Below are positions 44,146 to 56,380 of a stretch of 64,000 nt of DNA, in pieces (position 1 is the stretch's first letter; every line of letters begins with the position of its first letter). The stretch is from Actinernus sp. WN-2022. Taxonomy: Eukaryota; Cnidaria; Anthozoa; Actiniaria; Actinernidae. The position numbers and the translations under genes were made by a program. Below the pieces are notes generated by a model that did not search any database, was not told where the DNA came from, and worked only from the letters and a program-made list of their open reading frames with translations. The DNA lies in assembly GCA_030867875.1 (NCBI GenBank), contig JAOWCC010001751.1, forward strand, positions 26,466,369-26,530,368. Direction: 5' to 3'.

Positions 44146-44213
44146 GACGAGGTGGCCGAGTGGTTAAGGCGTTGGACTGCTAATCCGATGTGCTCTGCAC
44201 GCGTGGGTTCGAA
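44146..44213 (+). pseudogene. 3'-truncated tRNA-Ser(GCT), 68 nt
   Basis: Stops after TTCGAA; the T-stem 3' strand and the whole 3' acceptor strand are deleted. Confidence 0.88.
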
Positions 44214-44492
44214 CGTTTGGTTTTATTGCGCATTACGAATGCGAAGATATTTTGGTTCATTATTTGAAGAATTGAAAAACAAATTCACTCGGATAATGAG
44301 CGGAGATTGTTCCGTAAGTTTGAGAAAAGGTCGCGTATGTCCTACCGGGGAAATAAACCTAGCGCACATCTGTTTTACTAACTTTCATTTTATGTTTACA
44401 GCGTTTTTGTTAAATTAAAAGAGAGGTTTTTTTATTGATTAGCGTATAGCTATGATGATTATGAAAATAGTACTTTATATTCTCATATAAAT

Positions 44493-44574
44493 GACGAGGT
44501 GGCCGAGTGGTTAAGGCGTTGGACTGCTAATCCAATGTGCTCTGCACGCGTGGGTTCGAATCCCATCCTTATCG
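44493..44574 (+). tRNA. tRNA-Ser(GCT), acceptor CCTTATC class
   Basis: As 43431. Confidence 0.7.
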
Positions 44575-44855
44575 AACGTTTGGTTTTATTGCGCATTACG
44601 AATGCGAATATATTGTGGTTCATTATTTCAAGAATTGAAAAAACAATTCACTCGGATAATGAGCGGAGATTGTGCCTTTAGTTTGAGAAAAGTTCGTGTA
44701 TTTCCTACCGGGGAAATAAAGCTAGCGCACATCTGTTTTACTAACTTTCGTTTTATGTTGACAGCGTTTTTGTTAAATTAAAAGAGAGGTTTTTTTATTG
44801 ATTAGCGTATAGCTATGATGATTATGAAAATAGTACTTTATATTCTCAAATAAAT

Positions 44856-44937
44856 GACGTGGTGGCCGAGTGGTTAAGGCGTTGGACTGCTGATCCAATG
44901 TGCTCTGCACGCGTGGGTTCGAATCCCATCCTCGTCG
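44856..44937 (+). tRNA. tRNA-Ser(GCT), G37 class
   Basis: G37 and acceptor GACGTGG. Confidence 0.6.
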
Positions 44938-45218
44938 AATGTTTGGTTTTATTGCGCTTTACGACTGCGAAGATATTTTGGTTCATTATTTCAAGAATTG
45001 AATTATGTTATCGCTCGGATAATGAGCGGGGATTGTGCCGTAGATTTGATAAAAGGTTATGCATGTTCTACCCAGGATGTCAAGGTAGCGCGCATCTGTT
45101 TTACTAACTTTTATTTTATATTTACAGCGTTTTTCTTCCATTAAAAGAGACATTTGTTGATTGATTAGCGTATACCTATGATGATTATGAAAATAGTACT
45201 TTATATTCTCTCATAAAT

Positions 45219-45286
45219 GACGAGGTGGCCGAGTGGTTAAGGCGTTGGACTGCTAATCCGATGTGCTCTGCACGCGTGGGTTCGAA
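45219..45286 (+). pseudogene. 3'-truncated tRNA-Ser(GCT), 68 nt
   Basis: Same deletion as 44146. Confidence 0.88.
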
Positions 45287-45565
45287 CGTTTGGTTTTATT
45301 GCGCATTACGAATGCGAAGATATTTTGGTTCATTATTTCAAGAATTGAAAAACAAATTCACTCGGATAATGAGCGGAGATTGTTCCGTAAGTTTGAGAAA
45401 AGGTCGCGTATGTCCTACCGGGGAAATAAACCTAGCGCACATCTGTTTTACTAACTTTCATTTTATGTTTACAGCGTTTTTGTTAAAGTAAAAGAGAGGT
45501 TTTTTTATTGATTAGCGTATAGCTATGATGATTAGGAAAATAGTACTTTATATTCTCTTATAAAT

Positions 45566-45647
45566 GACGAGGTGGCCGAGTGGTTAAGGCGTTGGACTGC
45601 TAATCCAATGTGCTCTGCACGCGTGTGTTCGAATCCCATCCTCGTCG
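45566..45647 (+). tRNA. tRNA-Ser(GCT), one T-stem mismatch
   Basis: T stem GTGTG/CCCAT; short spacer downstream. Confidence 0.75.
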
Positions 45648-45848
45648 AATGTTTGCTTTTATTGCGCATTAGGACTGCGAAGATATTTCGGTTCATTATT
45701 TCAAGAATTGATTTTTTGTGCGCGGTGCCCAATGAGTGGTACCGTGGGTGCCAGAAGCTCAATGTTCTCTATTCGTGAAAGATAAGGCGGAAAGCTAATG
45801 GCCACTCCTATGCGGCCTTTATTACGACAAACAAGCTTCTGGTGAGAG

Positions 45849-45929
45849 GCTTTGGAATGAAGTGGTTAAGGCGTTGGACTGTTAATCCAATGTGTTCTGC
45901 ACGCGTGGGTTCGAATCCCATCCTCGTCG
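45849..45929 (+). pseudogene. tRNA-Ser-like pseudogene, GTT class
   Basis: 5' part reads GGAATGAAGTGG in this and later members. Confidence 0.88.
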
Positions 45930-46210
45930 AACGTTTGGTTTTATTGCGCATTACGACTGCGAATATATTTTGGTTCATTATTTCAAGAATTGAATTATGT
46001 TTTCGCTCCGATAATGAGCGGAGGTTGTGCCGTAGATTTGATAAAAGGTTGTGCATGTTTTACCCAGGAGATCAAGGTATCGCGCATCTGTTTTAGTAAC
46101 TTTCATTCAATGTTCACAGCGTTTTTGTTCGATTAAAAGAGAGTTTTGTTTATTGATTAGCGTATACCTATGATGATTATGAAAATAGTACTTTATATTC
46201 TCACACAAAT

Positions 46211-46292
46211 GACGAGGTGGCCGAGTTGTTAAGGCGTTAGACTGCTAATCCAATGTGCTCTGCACGCGTGGGTTCGAATCCCATCCTCGTCG
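46211..46292 (+). tRNA. tRNA-Ser(GCT), D-loop/anticodon-stem variant
   Basis: GTTG and TTAGA as in 42704. Confidence 0.55.
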
Positions 46293-46574
46293 AATGTTTG
46301 GTTTTATTGCGCATTACGACTGCGAAGATATTTTGGTTCATTATTTCAAGAATTGAAAAACAAATTCACTCGGATAATGAGCGGAATTTGTGCCTTTAGT
46401 TTTTCGAAAAGGTCGCGTATGGCCTACCGGGGAAATAAACCTAGCGCGCATCTGTTTTAGTAACTTTCATTGAATGTTCACAGCGTTTTTGTGCGATTAA
46501 AAGAGAGTTTTGTTTATTGATTAGCGTATAGCTATGATGATTATGAAAATAGTACTTTATATTGTCACATAAAT

Positions 46575-46656
46575 GACGTGGTGGCCGAGTGGTTAAGGCG
46601 TTGGACTGCTGATCCAATGTGCTCTGCACGCGTGGGTTCGAATCCCATCCTCGTCG
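46575..46656 (+). tRNA. tRNA-Ser(GCT), G37 class
   Basis: G37 and acceptor GACGTGG. Confidence 0.6.
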
Positions 46657-46926
46657 AATGTTTGGTTTTATTGCGCTTTACGACTGCGAAGATATTTTGG
46701 TTCATTATTTCAAGAATTGAATTATGTTATCGCTCGGATAATGAGCGGGGATTGTGCCGTAGATTTGATAAAAGGTTGTGCATGTTCTACCCCCAGGATG
46801 TCAAGGTAGCGCGCATCTGTTTTACTAACTTTTATTTTATATTTACAGCGTTTTTCTTCCATTAAAAGAGACTTAGCGTATACCTATGATGATTATGAAA
46901 ATAGTACTTTATATTCTCTCATAAAT

Positions 46927-46994
46927 GACGAGGTGGCCGAGTGGTTAAGGCGTTGGACTGCTAATCCGATGTGCTCTGCACGCGTGGGTTCGAA
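46927..46994 (+). pseudogene. 3'-truncated tRNA-Ser(GCT), 68 nt
   Basis: Same deletion as 44146. Confidence 0.88.
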
Positions 46995-47273
46995 CGTTTG
47001 GTTTTATTGCGCATTACGAATGCGAAGATATTTTGGTTCATTATTTGAAGAATTGAAAAACAAATTCACTCGGATAATGAGCGGAGATTGTTCCGTAAGT
47101 TTGAGAAAAGGTCGCGTATGTCCTACCGGGGAAATAAACCTAGCGCACATCTGTTTTACTAACTTTCATTTTATGTTTACAGCGTTTTTGTTAAATTAAA
47201 AGAGAGGTTTTTTTATTGATTAGCGTATAGCTATGATGATTATGAAAATAGTACTTTATATTCTCATATAAAT

Positions 47274-47355
47274 GACGAGGTGGCCGAGTGGTTAAGGCGT
47301 TGGACTGCTAATCCAATGTGCTCTGCACGCGTGGGTTCGAATCCCATCCTTATCG
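47274..47355 (+). tRNA. tRNA-Ser(GCT), acceptor CCTTATC class
   Basis: As 43431. Confidence 0.7.
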
Positions 47356-47636
47356 AACGTTTGGTTTTATTGCGCATTACGAATGCGAATATATTGTGGT
47401 TCATTATTTCAAGAATTGAAAAAACAATTCACTCGGATAATGAGCGGAGATTGTGCCTTTAGTTTGAGAAAAGTTCGTGTATTTCCTACCGGGGAAATAA
47501 AGCTAGCGCACATCTGTTTTACTAACTTTCGTTTTATGTTGACAGCGTTTTTGTTAAATTAAAAGAGAGGTTTTTTTATTGATTAGCGTATAGCTATGAT
47601 GATTATGAAAATAGTACTTTATATTCTCAAATAAAT

Positions 47637-47718
47637 GACGTGGTGGCCGAGTGGTTAAGGCGTTGGACTGCTGATCCAATGTGCTCTGCACGCGTGGGTT
47701 CGAATCCCATCCTCGTCG
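47637..47718 (+). tRNA. tRNA-Ser(GCT), G37 class
   Basis: G37 and acceptor GACGTGG. Confidence 0.6.
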
Positions 47719-47999
47719 AATGTTTGGTTTTATTGCGCTTTACGACTGCGAATATATTTTGGTTCATTATTTCAAGAATTGAATTATGTTATCGCTCGGA
47801 TAATGAGCGGGGATTGTGCCGTAGATTTGATAAAAGGTTGTGCATGTTCTACCCAGGATGTCAAGGTAGCGCGCATCTGTTTTACTAACTTTTATTTTAT
47901 ATTTACAGCGTTTTTCTTCCATTAAAAGAGACATTTGTTGATTGATTAGCGTATACCTATGATGATTATGAAAATAGTACTTTATATTCTCTCATAAAT

Positions 48000-48067
48000 G
48001 ACGAGGTGGCCGAGTGGTTAAGGCGTTGGACTGCTAATCCGATGTGCTCTGCACGCGTGGGTTCGAA
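48000..48067 (+). pseudogene. 3'-truncated tRNA-Ser(GCT), 68 nt
   Basis: Same deletion as 44146. Confidence 0.88.
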
Positions 48068-48346
48068 CGTTTGGTTTTATTGCGCATTACGAATGCGAAG
48101 ATATTTTGGTTCATTATTTCAAGAATTGAAAAACAAATTCACTCGGATAATGAGCGGAGATTGTTCCGTAAGTTTGAGAAAAGGTCGCGTATGTCCTACC
48201 GGGGAAATAAACCTAGCGCACATCTCTTTTACTAACTTTCATTTTATGTTTACAGCGTTTTTGTTAAAGTAAAAGAGAGGTTTTTTTATTGATTAGCGTA
48301 TAGCTATGATGATTAGGAAAATAGTACTTTATATTCTCTTATAAAT

Positions 48347-48428
48347 GACGAGGTGGCCGAGTGGTTAAGGCGTTGGACTGCTAATCCAATGTGCTCTGCA
48401 CGCGTGTGTTCGAATCCCATCCTCGTCG
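48347..48428 (+). tRNA. tRNA-Ser(GCT), one T-stem mismatch
   Basis: GTGTG/CCCAT. Confidence 0.75.
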
Positions 48429-48629
48429 AATGTTTGCTTTTATTGCGCATTAGGACTGCGAAGATATTTCGGTTCATTATTTCAAGAATTGATTTTTTGT
48501 GCGCGGTGCCCAATGAGTGGTACCGTGGGTGCCAGAAGCTCAATGTTCTCTATTCGTGAAAGATAAGGCGGAAAGCTAATGGCCACTCCTATGCGGCCTT
48601 TATTACGACAAACAAGCTTCTGGTGAGAG

Positions 48630-48710
48630 GCTTTGGAATGAAGTGGTTAAGGCGTTGGACTGTTAATCCAATGTGTTCTGCACGCGTGGGTTCGAATCCC
48701 ATCCTCGTCG
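48630..48710 (+). pseudogene. tRNA-Ser-like pseudogene, GTT class
   Basis: Copy of 45849 at 2,781 bp. Confidence 0.88.
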
Positions 48711-48991
48711 AACGTTTGGTTTTATTGCGCATTACGACTGCGAATATATTTTGGTTCATTATTTCAAGAATTGAATTATGTTTTCGCTCCGATAATGAGC
48801 GGAGGTTGTGCCGTAGATTTGATAAAAGGTTGTGCATGTTTTACCCAGGAGATCAAGGTATCGCGCATCTGTTTTAGTAACTTTCATTCAATGTTCACAG
48901 CGTTTTTGTTCGATTAAAAGAGAGTTTTGTTTATTGATTAGCGTATACCTATGATGATTATGAAAATAGTACTTTATATTCTCACACAAAT

Positions 48992-49073
48992 GACGAGGTG
49001 GCCGAGTTGTTAAGGCGTTAGACTGCTAATCCAATGTGCTCTGCACGCGTGGGTTCGAATCCCATCCTCGTCG
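48992..49073 (+). tRNA. tRNA-Ser(GCT), D-loop/anticodon-stem variant
   Basis: GTTG and TTAGA. Confidence 0.55.
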
Positions 49074-49355
49074 AATGTTTGGTTTTATTGCGCATTACGA
49101 CTGCGAAGATATTTTGGTTCATTATTTCAAGAATTGAAAAACAAATTCACTCGGATAATGAGCGGAATTTGTGCCTTTAGTTTTTCGAAAAGGTCGCGTA
49201 TGGCCTACCGGGGAAATAAACCTAGCGCGCATCTGTTTTAGTAACTTTCATTGAATGTTCACAGCCTTTTTGTGCGATTAAAAGAGAGTTTTGTTTATTG
49301 ATTAGCGTATAGCTATGATGATTATGAAAATAGTACTTTATATTGTCACATAAAT

Positions 49356-49437
49356 GACGAGGTGGCCGAGTGGTTAAGGCGTTGGACTGCTAATCCGATG
49401 TGCTCTGCACGCGTGGGTTCGAATCCCATCCTCGTCG
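49356..49437 (+). tRNA. tRNA-Ser(GCT)
   Basis: TCCGA stem form, otherwise consensus. Confidence 0.9.
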
Positions 49438-49718
49438 AACGTTTGGTTTTATTGCGCATTACGAATGCGAAGATGTTTTAGTTTATTATTTGAAGAATTG
49501 AGAAACAAATTCACTCGGATAATGAGCGGAGATTGTTCCGTAAGTTTGAGAAAAGGTCGCGTATGTCCTACCGGGGAAATAAACCTAGCGCACATCTGTT
49601 TTACTAACTTTCATTTTATGTTTACAGCGTTTTTGTTAAATTAAAAGAGAGGTTTTTTTATTGATTAGCGTATAGCTATGATGATTATGAAAATAGTACT
49701 TTATATTCTCATATAAAT

Positions 49719-49800
49719 GACGAGGTGGCCGAGTGGTTAAGGCGTTGGACTGCTAATCCAATGTGCTCTGCACGCGTGGGTTCGAATCCCATCCTTATCG
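49719..49800 (+). tRNA. tRNA-Ser(GCT), acceptor CCTTATC class
   Basis: As 43431. Confidence 0.7.
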
Positions 49801-50081
49801 AACGTTTGGTTTTATTGCGGATTACGAATGCGAATATATTGTGGTTCATTATTTCAAGAATTGAAAAAACAATTCACTCGGATAATGAGCGGAGATTGTG
49901 CCTTTAGTTTGAGAAAAGTTCGCGTATTTCCTACCGGGGAAATAAAGCTAGCGCACATCTGTTTTACTAACTTTCGTTTTATGTTGACAGCGTTTTTGTT
50001 AAATTAAAAGAGAGGTTTTTTTATTGATTAGCGTATAGCTATGATGATTATGAAAATAGTACTTTATATTCTCATATAAAT

Positions 50082-50163
50082 GACGTGGTGGCCGAGTGGT
50101 TAAGGCGTTGGACTGCTGATCCAATGTGCTCTGCACGCGTGGGTTCGAATCCCATCCTCGTCG
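50082..50163 (+). tRNA. tRNA-Ser(GCT), G37 class
   Basis: G37 and acceptor GACGTGG. Confidence 0.6.
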
Positions 50164-50433
50164 AATGTTTGGTTTTATTGCGCTTTACGACTGCGAAGAT
50201 ATTTTGGTTCATTATTTCAAGAATTGAATTATTTTATCGCTCGGATAATGAGCGGGGATTGTGCCGTAGATTTGATAAAAGGTTGTGCATGTTCTACCCC
50301 CAGGATGTCAAGGTAGCGCGCATCTGTTTTACTAACTTTTATTTTATATTTACAGCGTTTTTCTTCCATTAAAAGAGACTTAGCGTATACCTATGATGAT
50401 TATGAAAATAGTACTTTATATTCTCTCATAAAT

Positions 50434-50501
50434 GACGAGGTGGCCGAGTGGTTAAGGCGTTGGACTGCTAATCCGATGTGCTCTGCACGCGTGGGTTCGA
50501 A
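50434..50501 (+). pseudogene. 3'-truncated tRNA-Ser(GCT), 68 nt
   Basis: Same deletion as 44146. Confidence 0.88.
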
Positions 50502-50780
50502 CGTTTGGTTTTATTGCGCATTACGAATGCGAAGATATTTTGGTTCATTATTTGAAGAATTGAAAAACAAATTCACTCGGATAATGAGCGGAGATTGTTC
50601 CGTAAGTTTGAGAAAAGGTCGCGTATGTCCTACCGGGGAAATAAACCTAGCGCACATCTGTTTTACTAACTTTCATTTTATGTTTACAGCGTTTTTGTTA
50701 AATTAAAACAGAGGTTTTTTTATTGATTAGCGTATAGCTATGATGATTATGAAAATAGTACTTTATATTCTCATATAAAT

Positions 50781-50862
50781 GACGAGGTGGCCGAGTGGTT
50801 AAGGCGTTGGACTGCTAATCCAATGTGCTCTGCACGCGTGGGTTCGAATCCCATCCTTATCG
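50781..50862 (+). tRNA. tRNA-Ser(GCT), acceptor CCTTATC class
   Basis: As 43431. Confidence 0.7.
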
Positions 50863-51143
50863 AACGTTTGGTTTTATTGCGCATTACGAATGCGAATATA
50901 TTGTGGTTCATTATTTCAAGAATTGAAAAAACAATTCACTCGGATAATGAGCGGAGATTGTGCCTTTAGTTTGAGAAAAGTTCGTGTATTTCCTACCGGG
51001 GAAATAAAGCTAGCGCACATCTGTTTTACTAACTTTCGTTTTATGTTGACAGCGTTTTTGTTAAATTAAAAGAGAGGTTTTTTTATTGATTAGCGTATAG
51101 CTATGATGATTATGAAAATAGTACTTTATATTCTCAAATAAAT

Positions 51144-51224
51144 GACGTGTGGCCGAGTGGTTAAGGCGTTGGACTGCTGATCCAATGTGCTCTGCACGCG
51201 TGGGTTCGAATCCCATCCTCGTCG
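51144..51224 (+). tRNA. tRNA-Ser(GCT), G37 class, 81 nt
   Basis: G37 class with one G lost at the acceptor/D junction (GACGTGTGGCC); likely non-functional. Confidence 0.5.
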
Positions 51225-51505
51225 AATGTTTGGTTTTATTGCGCTTTACGACTGCGAAGATATTTTGGTTCATTATTTCAAGAATTGAATTATGTTATCG
51301 CTCGGATAATGAGCGGGGATTGTGCCGTAGATTTGATAAAAGGTTGTGCATGTTCTACCCAGGATGTCAAGGTAGCGCGCATCTGTTTTACTAACTTTTA
51401 TTTTATATTTACAGCGTTTTTCTTCCATTAAAAGAGACATTTGTTGATTGATTAGCGTATACCTATGATGATTATGAAAATAGTACTTTATATTCTCTCA
51501 TAAAT

Positions 51506-51573
51506 GACGAGGTGGCCGAGTGGTTAAGGCGTTGGACTGCTAATCCGATGTGCTCTGCACGCGTGGGTTCGAA
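51506..51573 (+). pseudogene. 3'-truncated tRNA-Ser(GCT), 68 nt
   Basis: Same deletion as 44146. Confidence 0.88.
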
Positions 51574-51852
51574 CGTTTGGTTTTATTGCGCATTACGAAT
51601 GCGAAGATATTTTGGTTCATTATTTCAAGAATTGAAAAACAAATTCACTCGGATAATGAGCGGAGATTGTTCCGTAAGTTTGAGAAAAGGTCGCGTATGT
51701 CCTACCGGGGAAATAAACCTAGCGCACATCTGTTTTACTAACTTTCATTTTATGTTTACAGCGTTTTTGTTAAAGTAAAAGAGAGGTTTTTTTATTGATT
51801 AGCGTATAGCTATGATGATTAGGAAAATAGTACTTTATATTCTCTTATAAAT

Positions 51853-51934
51853 GACGAGGTGGCCGAGTGGTTAAGGCGTTGGACTGCTAATCCAATGTGC
51901 TCTGCACGCGTGTGTTCGAATCCCATCCTCGTCG
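51853..51934 (+). tRNA. tRNA-Ser(GCT), one T-stem mismatch
   Basis: GTGTG/CCCAT. Confidence 0.75.
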
Positions 51935-52135
51935 AACGTTTGCTTTTATTGCGCATTAGGACTGCGAAGATATTTCGGTTCATTATTTCAAGAATTGATT
52001 TTTTGTGCGCGGTGCCCAATGAGTGGTACCGTGGGTGCCAGAAGCTCAATGTTCTCTATTCGTGAAAGATAAGGCGGAAAGCTAATGGCCACTCCTATGC
52101 GGCCTTTATTACGACAAACAAGCTTCTGGTGAGAG

Positions 52136-52216
52136 GCTTTGGAATGAAGTGGTTAAGGTGTTGGACTGTTAATCCAATGTGTTCTGCACGCGTGGGTTCG
52201 AATCCCATCCTCGTCG
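52136..52216 (+). pseudogene. tRNA-Ser-like pseudogene, GTT class
   Basis: D-arm end reads AAGGTG. Confidence 0.88.
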
Positions 52217-52497
52217 AACGTTTGGTTTTATTGCGCATTACGACTGCGAATATATTTTGGTTCATTATTTCAAGAATTGAATTATGTTTTCGCTCCGATA
52301 ATGAGCGGAGGTTGTGCCGTAGATTTGATAAAAGGTTGTGCATGTTCTACCCAGGAGATCAAGGTATCGCGCATCTGTTTTAGTAACTTTCATTCAATGT
52401 TCACAGCGTTTTTGTTCGATTAAAAGAGAGTTTTGTTTATTGATTAGCGTATACCTATGATGATTATGAAAATAGTACTTTATATTCTCACACAAAT

Positions 52498-52579
52498 GAC
52501 GAGGTGGCCGAGTTGTTAAGGCGTTAGACTGCTAATCCAATGTGCTCTGCACGCGTGGGTTCGAATCCCATCCTCGTCG
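52498..52579 (+). tRNA. tRNA-Ser(GCT), D-loop/anticodon-stem variant
   Basis: GTTG and TTAGA. Confidence 0.55.
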
Positions 52580-52861
52580 AATGTTTGGTTTTATTGCGCA
52601 TTACGACTGCGAAGATATTTTGGTTCATTATTTCAAGAATTGAAAAAAAAATTCACTCGGATAATGAGCGGAATTTGTGCCTTTAGTTTTTCGAAAAGGT
52701 CGCGTATGGCCTACCGGGGAAATAAACCTAGCGCGCATCTGTTTTAGTAACTTTCATTGAATGTTCACAGCCTTTTTGTGCGATTAAAAGAGAGTTTTGT
52801 TTATTGATTAGCGTATAGCTATGATGATTATGAAAATAGTACTTTATATTCTCACATAAAT

Positions 52862-52943
52862 GACGAGGTGGCCGAGTGGTTAAGGCGTTGGACTGCTAAT
52901 CCGATGTGCTCTGCACGCGTGGGTTCGAATCCCATCCTCGTCG
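52862..52943 (+). tRNA. tRNA-Ser(GCT)
   Basis: TCCGA stem form. Confidence 0.9.
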
Positions 52944-53224
52944 AACGTTTGGTTTTATTGCGCATTACGAATGCGAAGATGTTTTAGTTCATTATTTGAA
53001 GAATTGAAAAACAAATTCACTCAGATAATGAGCGGAGATTGTTCCGTAAGTTTGAGAAAAGGTCGCGTATGTCCTACCGGGGAAATAAACCTAGCGCACA
53101 TCTGTTTTACTAACTTTCATTTTATGTTTACAGCGTTTTTGTTAAATTAAAAGAGAGGTTTTTTTATTGATTAGCGTATAGCTATGATGATTATGAAAAT
53201 AGTACTTTATATTCTCATATAAAT

Positions 53225-53306
53225 GACGAGGTGGCCGAGTGGTTAAGGCGTTGGACTGCTGATCCAATGTGCTCTGCACTCGTGGATTCGAATCCCATCC
53301 TCGTCG
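53225..53306 (+). tRNA. tRNA-Ser(GCT), G37 class, intact acceptor
   Basis: G37 but acceptor GACGAGG pairs fully; T stem GTGGA and variable arm GCACTCG changed. Confidence 0.6.
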
Positions 53307-53587
53307 AATGTTTGGTTTTATTGCGCTTTACGACTGCGAAGATATTTTGGTTCATTATTTCAAGAATTGAATTATGTTATCGCTCGGATAATGAGCGGGG
53401 ATTGTGCCGTAGATTTGATAAAAGGTTGTGCATGTTCTACCCAGGATGTCAAGGTAGCGCGCATCTGTTTTACTAACTTTTATTTTATATTTACAGCGTT
53501 TTTCTTCCATTAAAAGAGACATTTGTTGATTGATTAGCGTATACCTATGATGATTATGAAAATAGTACTTTATATTCTCTCATAAAT

Positions 53588-53655
53588 GACGAGGTGGCCG
53601 AGTGGTTAAGGCGTTGGACTGCTAATCCGATGTGCTCTGCACGCGTGGGTTCGAA
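53588..53655 (+). pseudogene. 3'-truncated tRNA-Ser(GCT), 68 nt
   Basis: Same deletion as 44146. Confidence 0.88.
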
Positions 53656-53934
53656 CGTTTGGTTTTATTGCGCATTACGAATGCGAAGATATTTTGGTTC
53701 ATTATTTCAAGAATTGAAAAACAAATTCACTCGGATAATGAGCGGAGATTGTTCCGTAAGTTTGAGAAAAGGTCGCGTATGTCCTACGGGGGAAATAAAC
53801 CTAGCGCACATCTGTTTTACTAACTTTCATTTTATGTTTACAGCGTTTTTGTTAAAGTAAAAGAGAGGTTTTTTTATTGATTAGCGTATAGCTATGATGA
53901 TTAGGAAAATAGTACTTTATATTCTCTTATAAAT

Positions 53935-54016
53935 GACGAGGTGGCCGAGTGGTTAAGGCGTTGGACTGCTAATCCAATGTGCTCTGCACGCGTGTGTTCG
54001 AATCCCATCCTCGTCG
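53935..54016 (+). tRNA. tRNA-Ser(GCT), one T-stem mismatch
   Basis: GTGTG/CCCAT. Confidence 0.75.
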
Positions 54017-54217
54017 AATGTTTGCTTTTATTGCGCATTAGGACTGCGAAGATATTTCGGTTCATTATTTCAAGAATTGATTTTTTGTACGCGGTGCCCA
54101 ATGAGTGGTACCGTGGGTGCCAGAAGCTCAATGTTCTCTATTCGTGAAAGATAAGGCGGAAAGCTAATGGCCACTCCTATGCGGCCTTTATTACGACAAA
54201 CAAGCTTCTGGTGAGAG

Positions 54218-54298
54218 GCTTTGGAATGAAGTGGTTAAGGCGTTGGACTGTTAATCCAATGTGTTCTGCACGCGTGGGTTCGAATCCCATCCTCGTCG
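54218..54298 (+). pseudogene. tRNA-Ser-like pseudogene, GTT class
   Basis: GTT anticodon, foreign 5' end. Confidence 0.88.
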
Positions 54299-54579
54299 AA
54301 CGTTTGGTTTTATTGCGCATTACGACTGCGAATATATTTTGGTTCATTATTTCAAGAATTGAATTATGTTTTCGCTCCGATAATGAGCGGAGGTTGTGCC
54401 GTAGATTTGATAAAAGGTTGTGCATGTTTTACCCAGGAGATCAAGGTATCGCGCATCTGTTTTAGTAACTTTCATTCAATGTTCACAGCGTTTTTGTTCG
54501 ATTAAAAGAGAGTTTTGTTTATTGATTAGCGTATACATATGATGATTATGAAAATAGTACTTTATATTATCACACAAAT

Positions 54580-54661
54580 GACGAGGTGGCCGAGTTGTTA
54601 AGGCGTTAGACTGCTAATCCAATGTGCTCTGCACGCGTGGGTTCGAATCCCATCCTCGTCG
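54580..54661 (+). tRNA. tRNA-Ser(GCT), D-loop/anticodon-stem variant
   Basis: GTTG and TTAGA. Confidence 0.55.
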
Positions 54662-54943
54662 AATGTTTGGTTTTATTGCGCATTACGACTGCGAAGATAT
54701 TTTGGTTCATTATTTCAAGAATTGAAAAACAAATTCACTCGGATAATGAGCGGAATTTGTGCCTTTAGTTTTTCGAAAAGGTCGCGTATGGCCTACCGGG
54801 GAAATATACCTAGCGCGCATCTGTTTTAGTAACTTTCATTGAATGTTCACAGCGTTTTTGTGCGATTAAAAGAGAGTTTTGTTTATTGATTAGCGTATAG
54901 CTATGATGATTATGAAAATAGTACTTTATATTCTCACAGAAAT

Positions 54944-55025
54944 GACGAGGTGGCCGAGTGGTTAAGGCGTTGGACTGCTAATCGGATGTGCTCTGCACGC
55001 GTGGGTTCGAATCCCATCCTCGTCG
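54944..55025 (+). tRNA. tRNA-Ser(GCT)
   Basis: Anticodon stem TTGGA/TCGGA has one mismatch and one U-G pair. Confidence 0.75.
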
Positions 55026-55306
55026 AACGTTTGGTTTTATTGCGCATTACGAATGCGAATATATTGTGGTTCATTATTTCAAGAATTGAAAAAACAATTC
55101 ACTCGGATAATGAGCGGAGATTGTGCCTTTAGTTTGAGAAACGTTCGCGTATTTCCTACCGGGGAAATAAAGCTAGCGCACATCTGTTTTACTAACTTTC
55201 GTTTTATGTTGACAGCGTTTTTGTTAAATTAAAAGAGAGGTTTTTTTATTGATTAGCGTATAGCTATGATGATTATGAAAATAGTACTTTATATTCTCAT
55301 ATAAAT

Positions 55307-55388
55307 GACGTGGTGGCCGAGTGGTTAAGGCGTTGGACTGCTGATCCAATGTGCTCTGCACGCGTGGGTTCGAATCCCATCCTCGTCG
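55307..55388 (+). tRNA. tRNA-Ser(GCT), G37 class
   Basis: G37 and acceptor GACGTGG. Confidence 0.6.
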
Positions 55389-55669
55389 AATGTTTGGTTT
55401 TATTGCGCTTTACGACTGCGAAGATATTTTGGTTCATTATTTCAAGAATTGAATTATGTTATCGCTCGGATAATGAGCGGGGATTGTGCCGTAGATTTGA
55501 TAAAAGGTTGTGCATGTTCTACCCAGGATGTCAAGGTAGCGCGCATCTGTTTTACTAACTTTTATTTTATATTTACAGCGTTTTTCTTCCATTAAAAGAG
55601 ACATTTGTTGATTGAGTAGCGTATACCTATGATGATTATGAAAATAGTACTTTATATTCTCTCATAAAT

Positions 55670-55737
55670 GACGAGGTGGCCGAGTGGTTAAGGCGTTGGA
55701 CTGCTAATCCGATGTGCTCTGCACGCGTGGGTTCGAA
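55670..55737 (+). pseudogene. 3'-truncated tRNA-Ser(GCT), 68 nt
   Basis: Same deletion as 44146. Confidence 0.88.
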
Positions 55738-56016
55738 CGTTTGGTTTTATTGCGCATTACGAATGCGAAGATATTTTGGTTCATTATTTCAAGAATTGAA
55801 AAACAAATTCACTCGGATAATGAGCGGAGATTGTTCCGTAAGTTTGAGAAAAGGTCGCGTATGTCCTACCGGGGAAATAAACCTAGCGCACATCTGTTTT
55901 ACTAACTTTCATTTTATGTTTACAGCGTTTTTGTTAAAGTAAAAGAGAGGTTTTTTTATTGATTAGCGTATAGCTATGATGATTAGGAAAATAGTACTTT
56001 ATATTCTCTTATAAAT

Positions 56017-56098
56017 GACGAGGTGGCCGAGTGGTTAAGGCGTTGGACTGCTAATCCAATGTGCTCTGCACGCGTGTGTTCGAATCCCATCCTCGTCG
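56017..56098 (+). tRNA. tRNA-Ser(GCT), one T-stem mismatch
   Basis: GTGTG/CCCAT. Confidence 0.75.
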
Positions 56099-56299
56099 AA
56101 CGTTTGCTTTTATTGCGCATTAGGACTGCGAAGATATTTCGGTTCATTATTTCAAGAATTGATTTTTTGTGCGCGGTGCCCAATGAGTGGTACCGTGGGT
56201 GCCAGAAGCTCAATGTTCTCTATTCGTGAAAGATAAGGCGGAAAGCTAATGGCCACTCCTATGCGGCCTTTATTACGACAAACAAGCTTCTGGTGAGAG

Positions 56300-56380
56300 G
56301 CTTTGGAATGAAGTGGTTAAGGCGTTGGACTGTTAATCCAATGTGTTCTGCACGCGTGGGTTCGAATCCCATCCTCGTCG
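56300..56380 (+). pseudogene. tRNA-Ser-like pseudogene, GTT class
   Basis: GTT anticodon, foreign 5' end. Confidence 0.88.
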
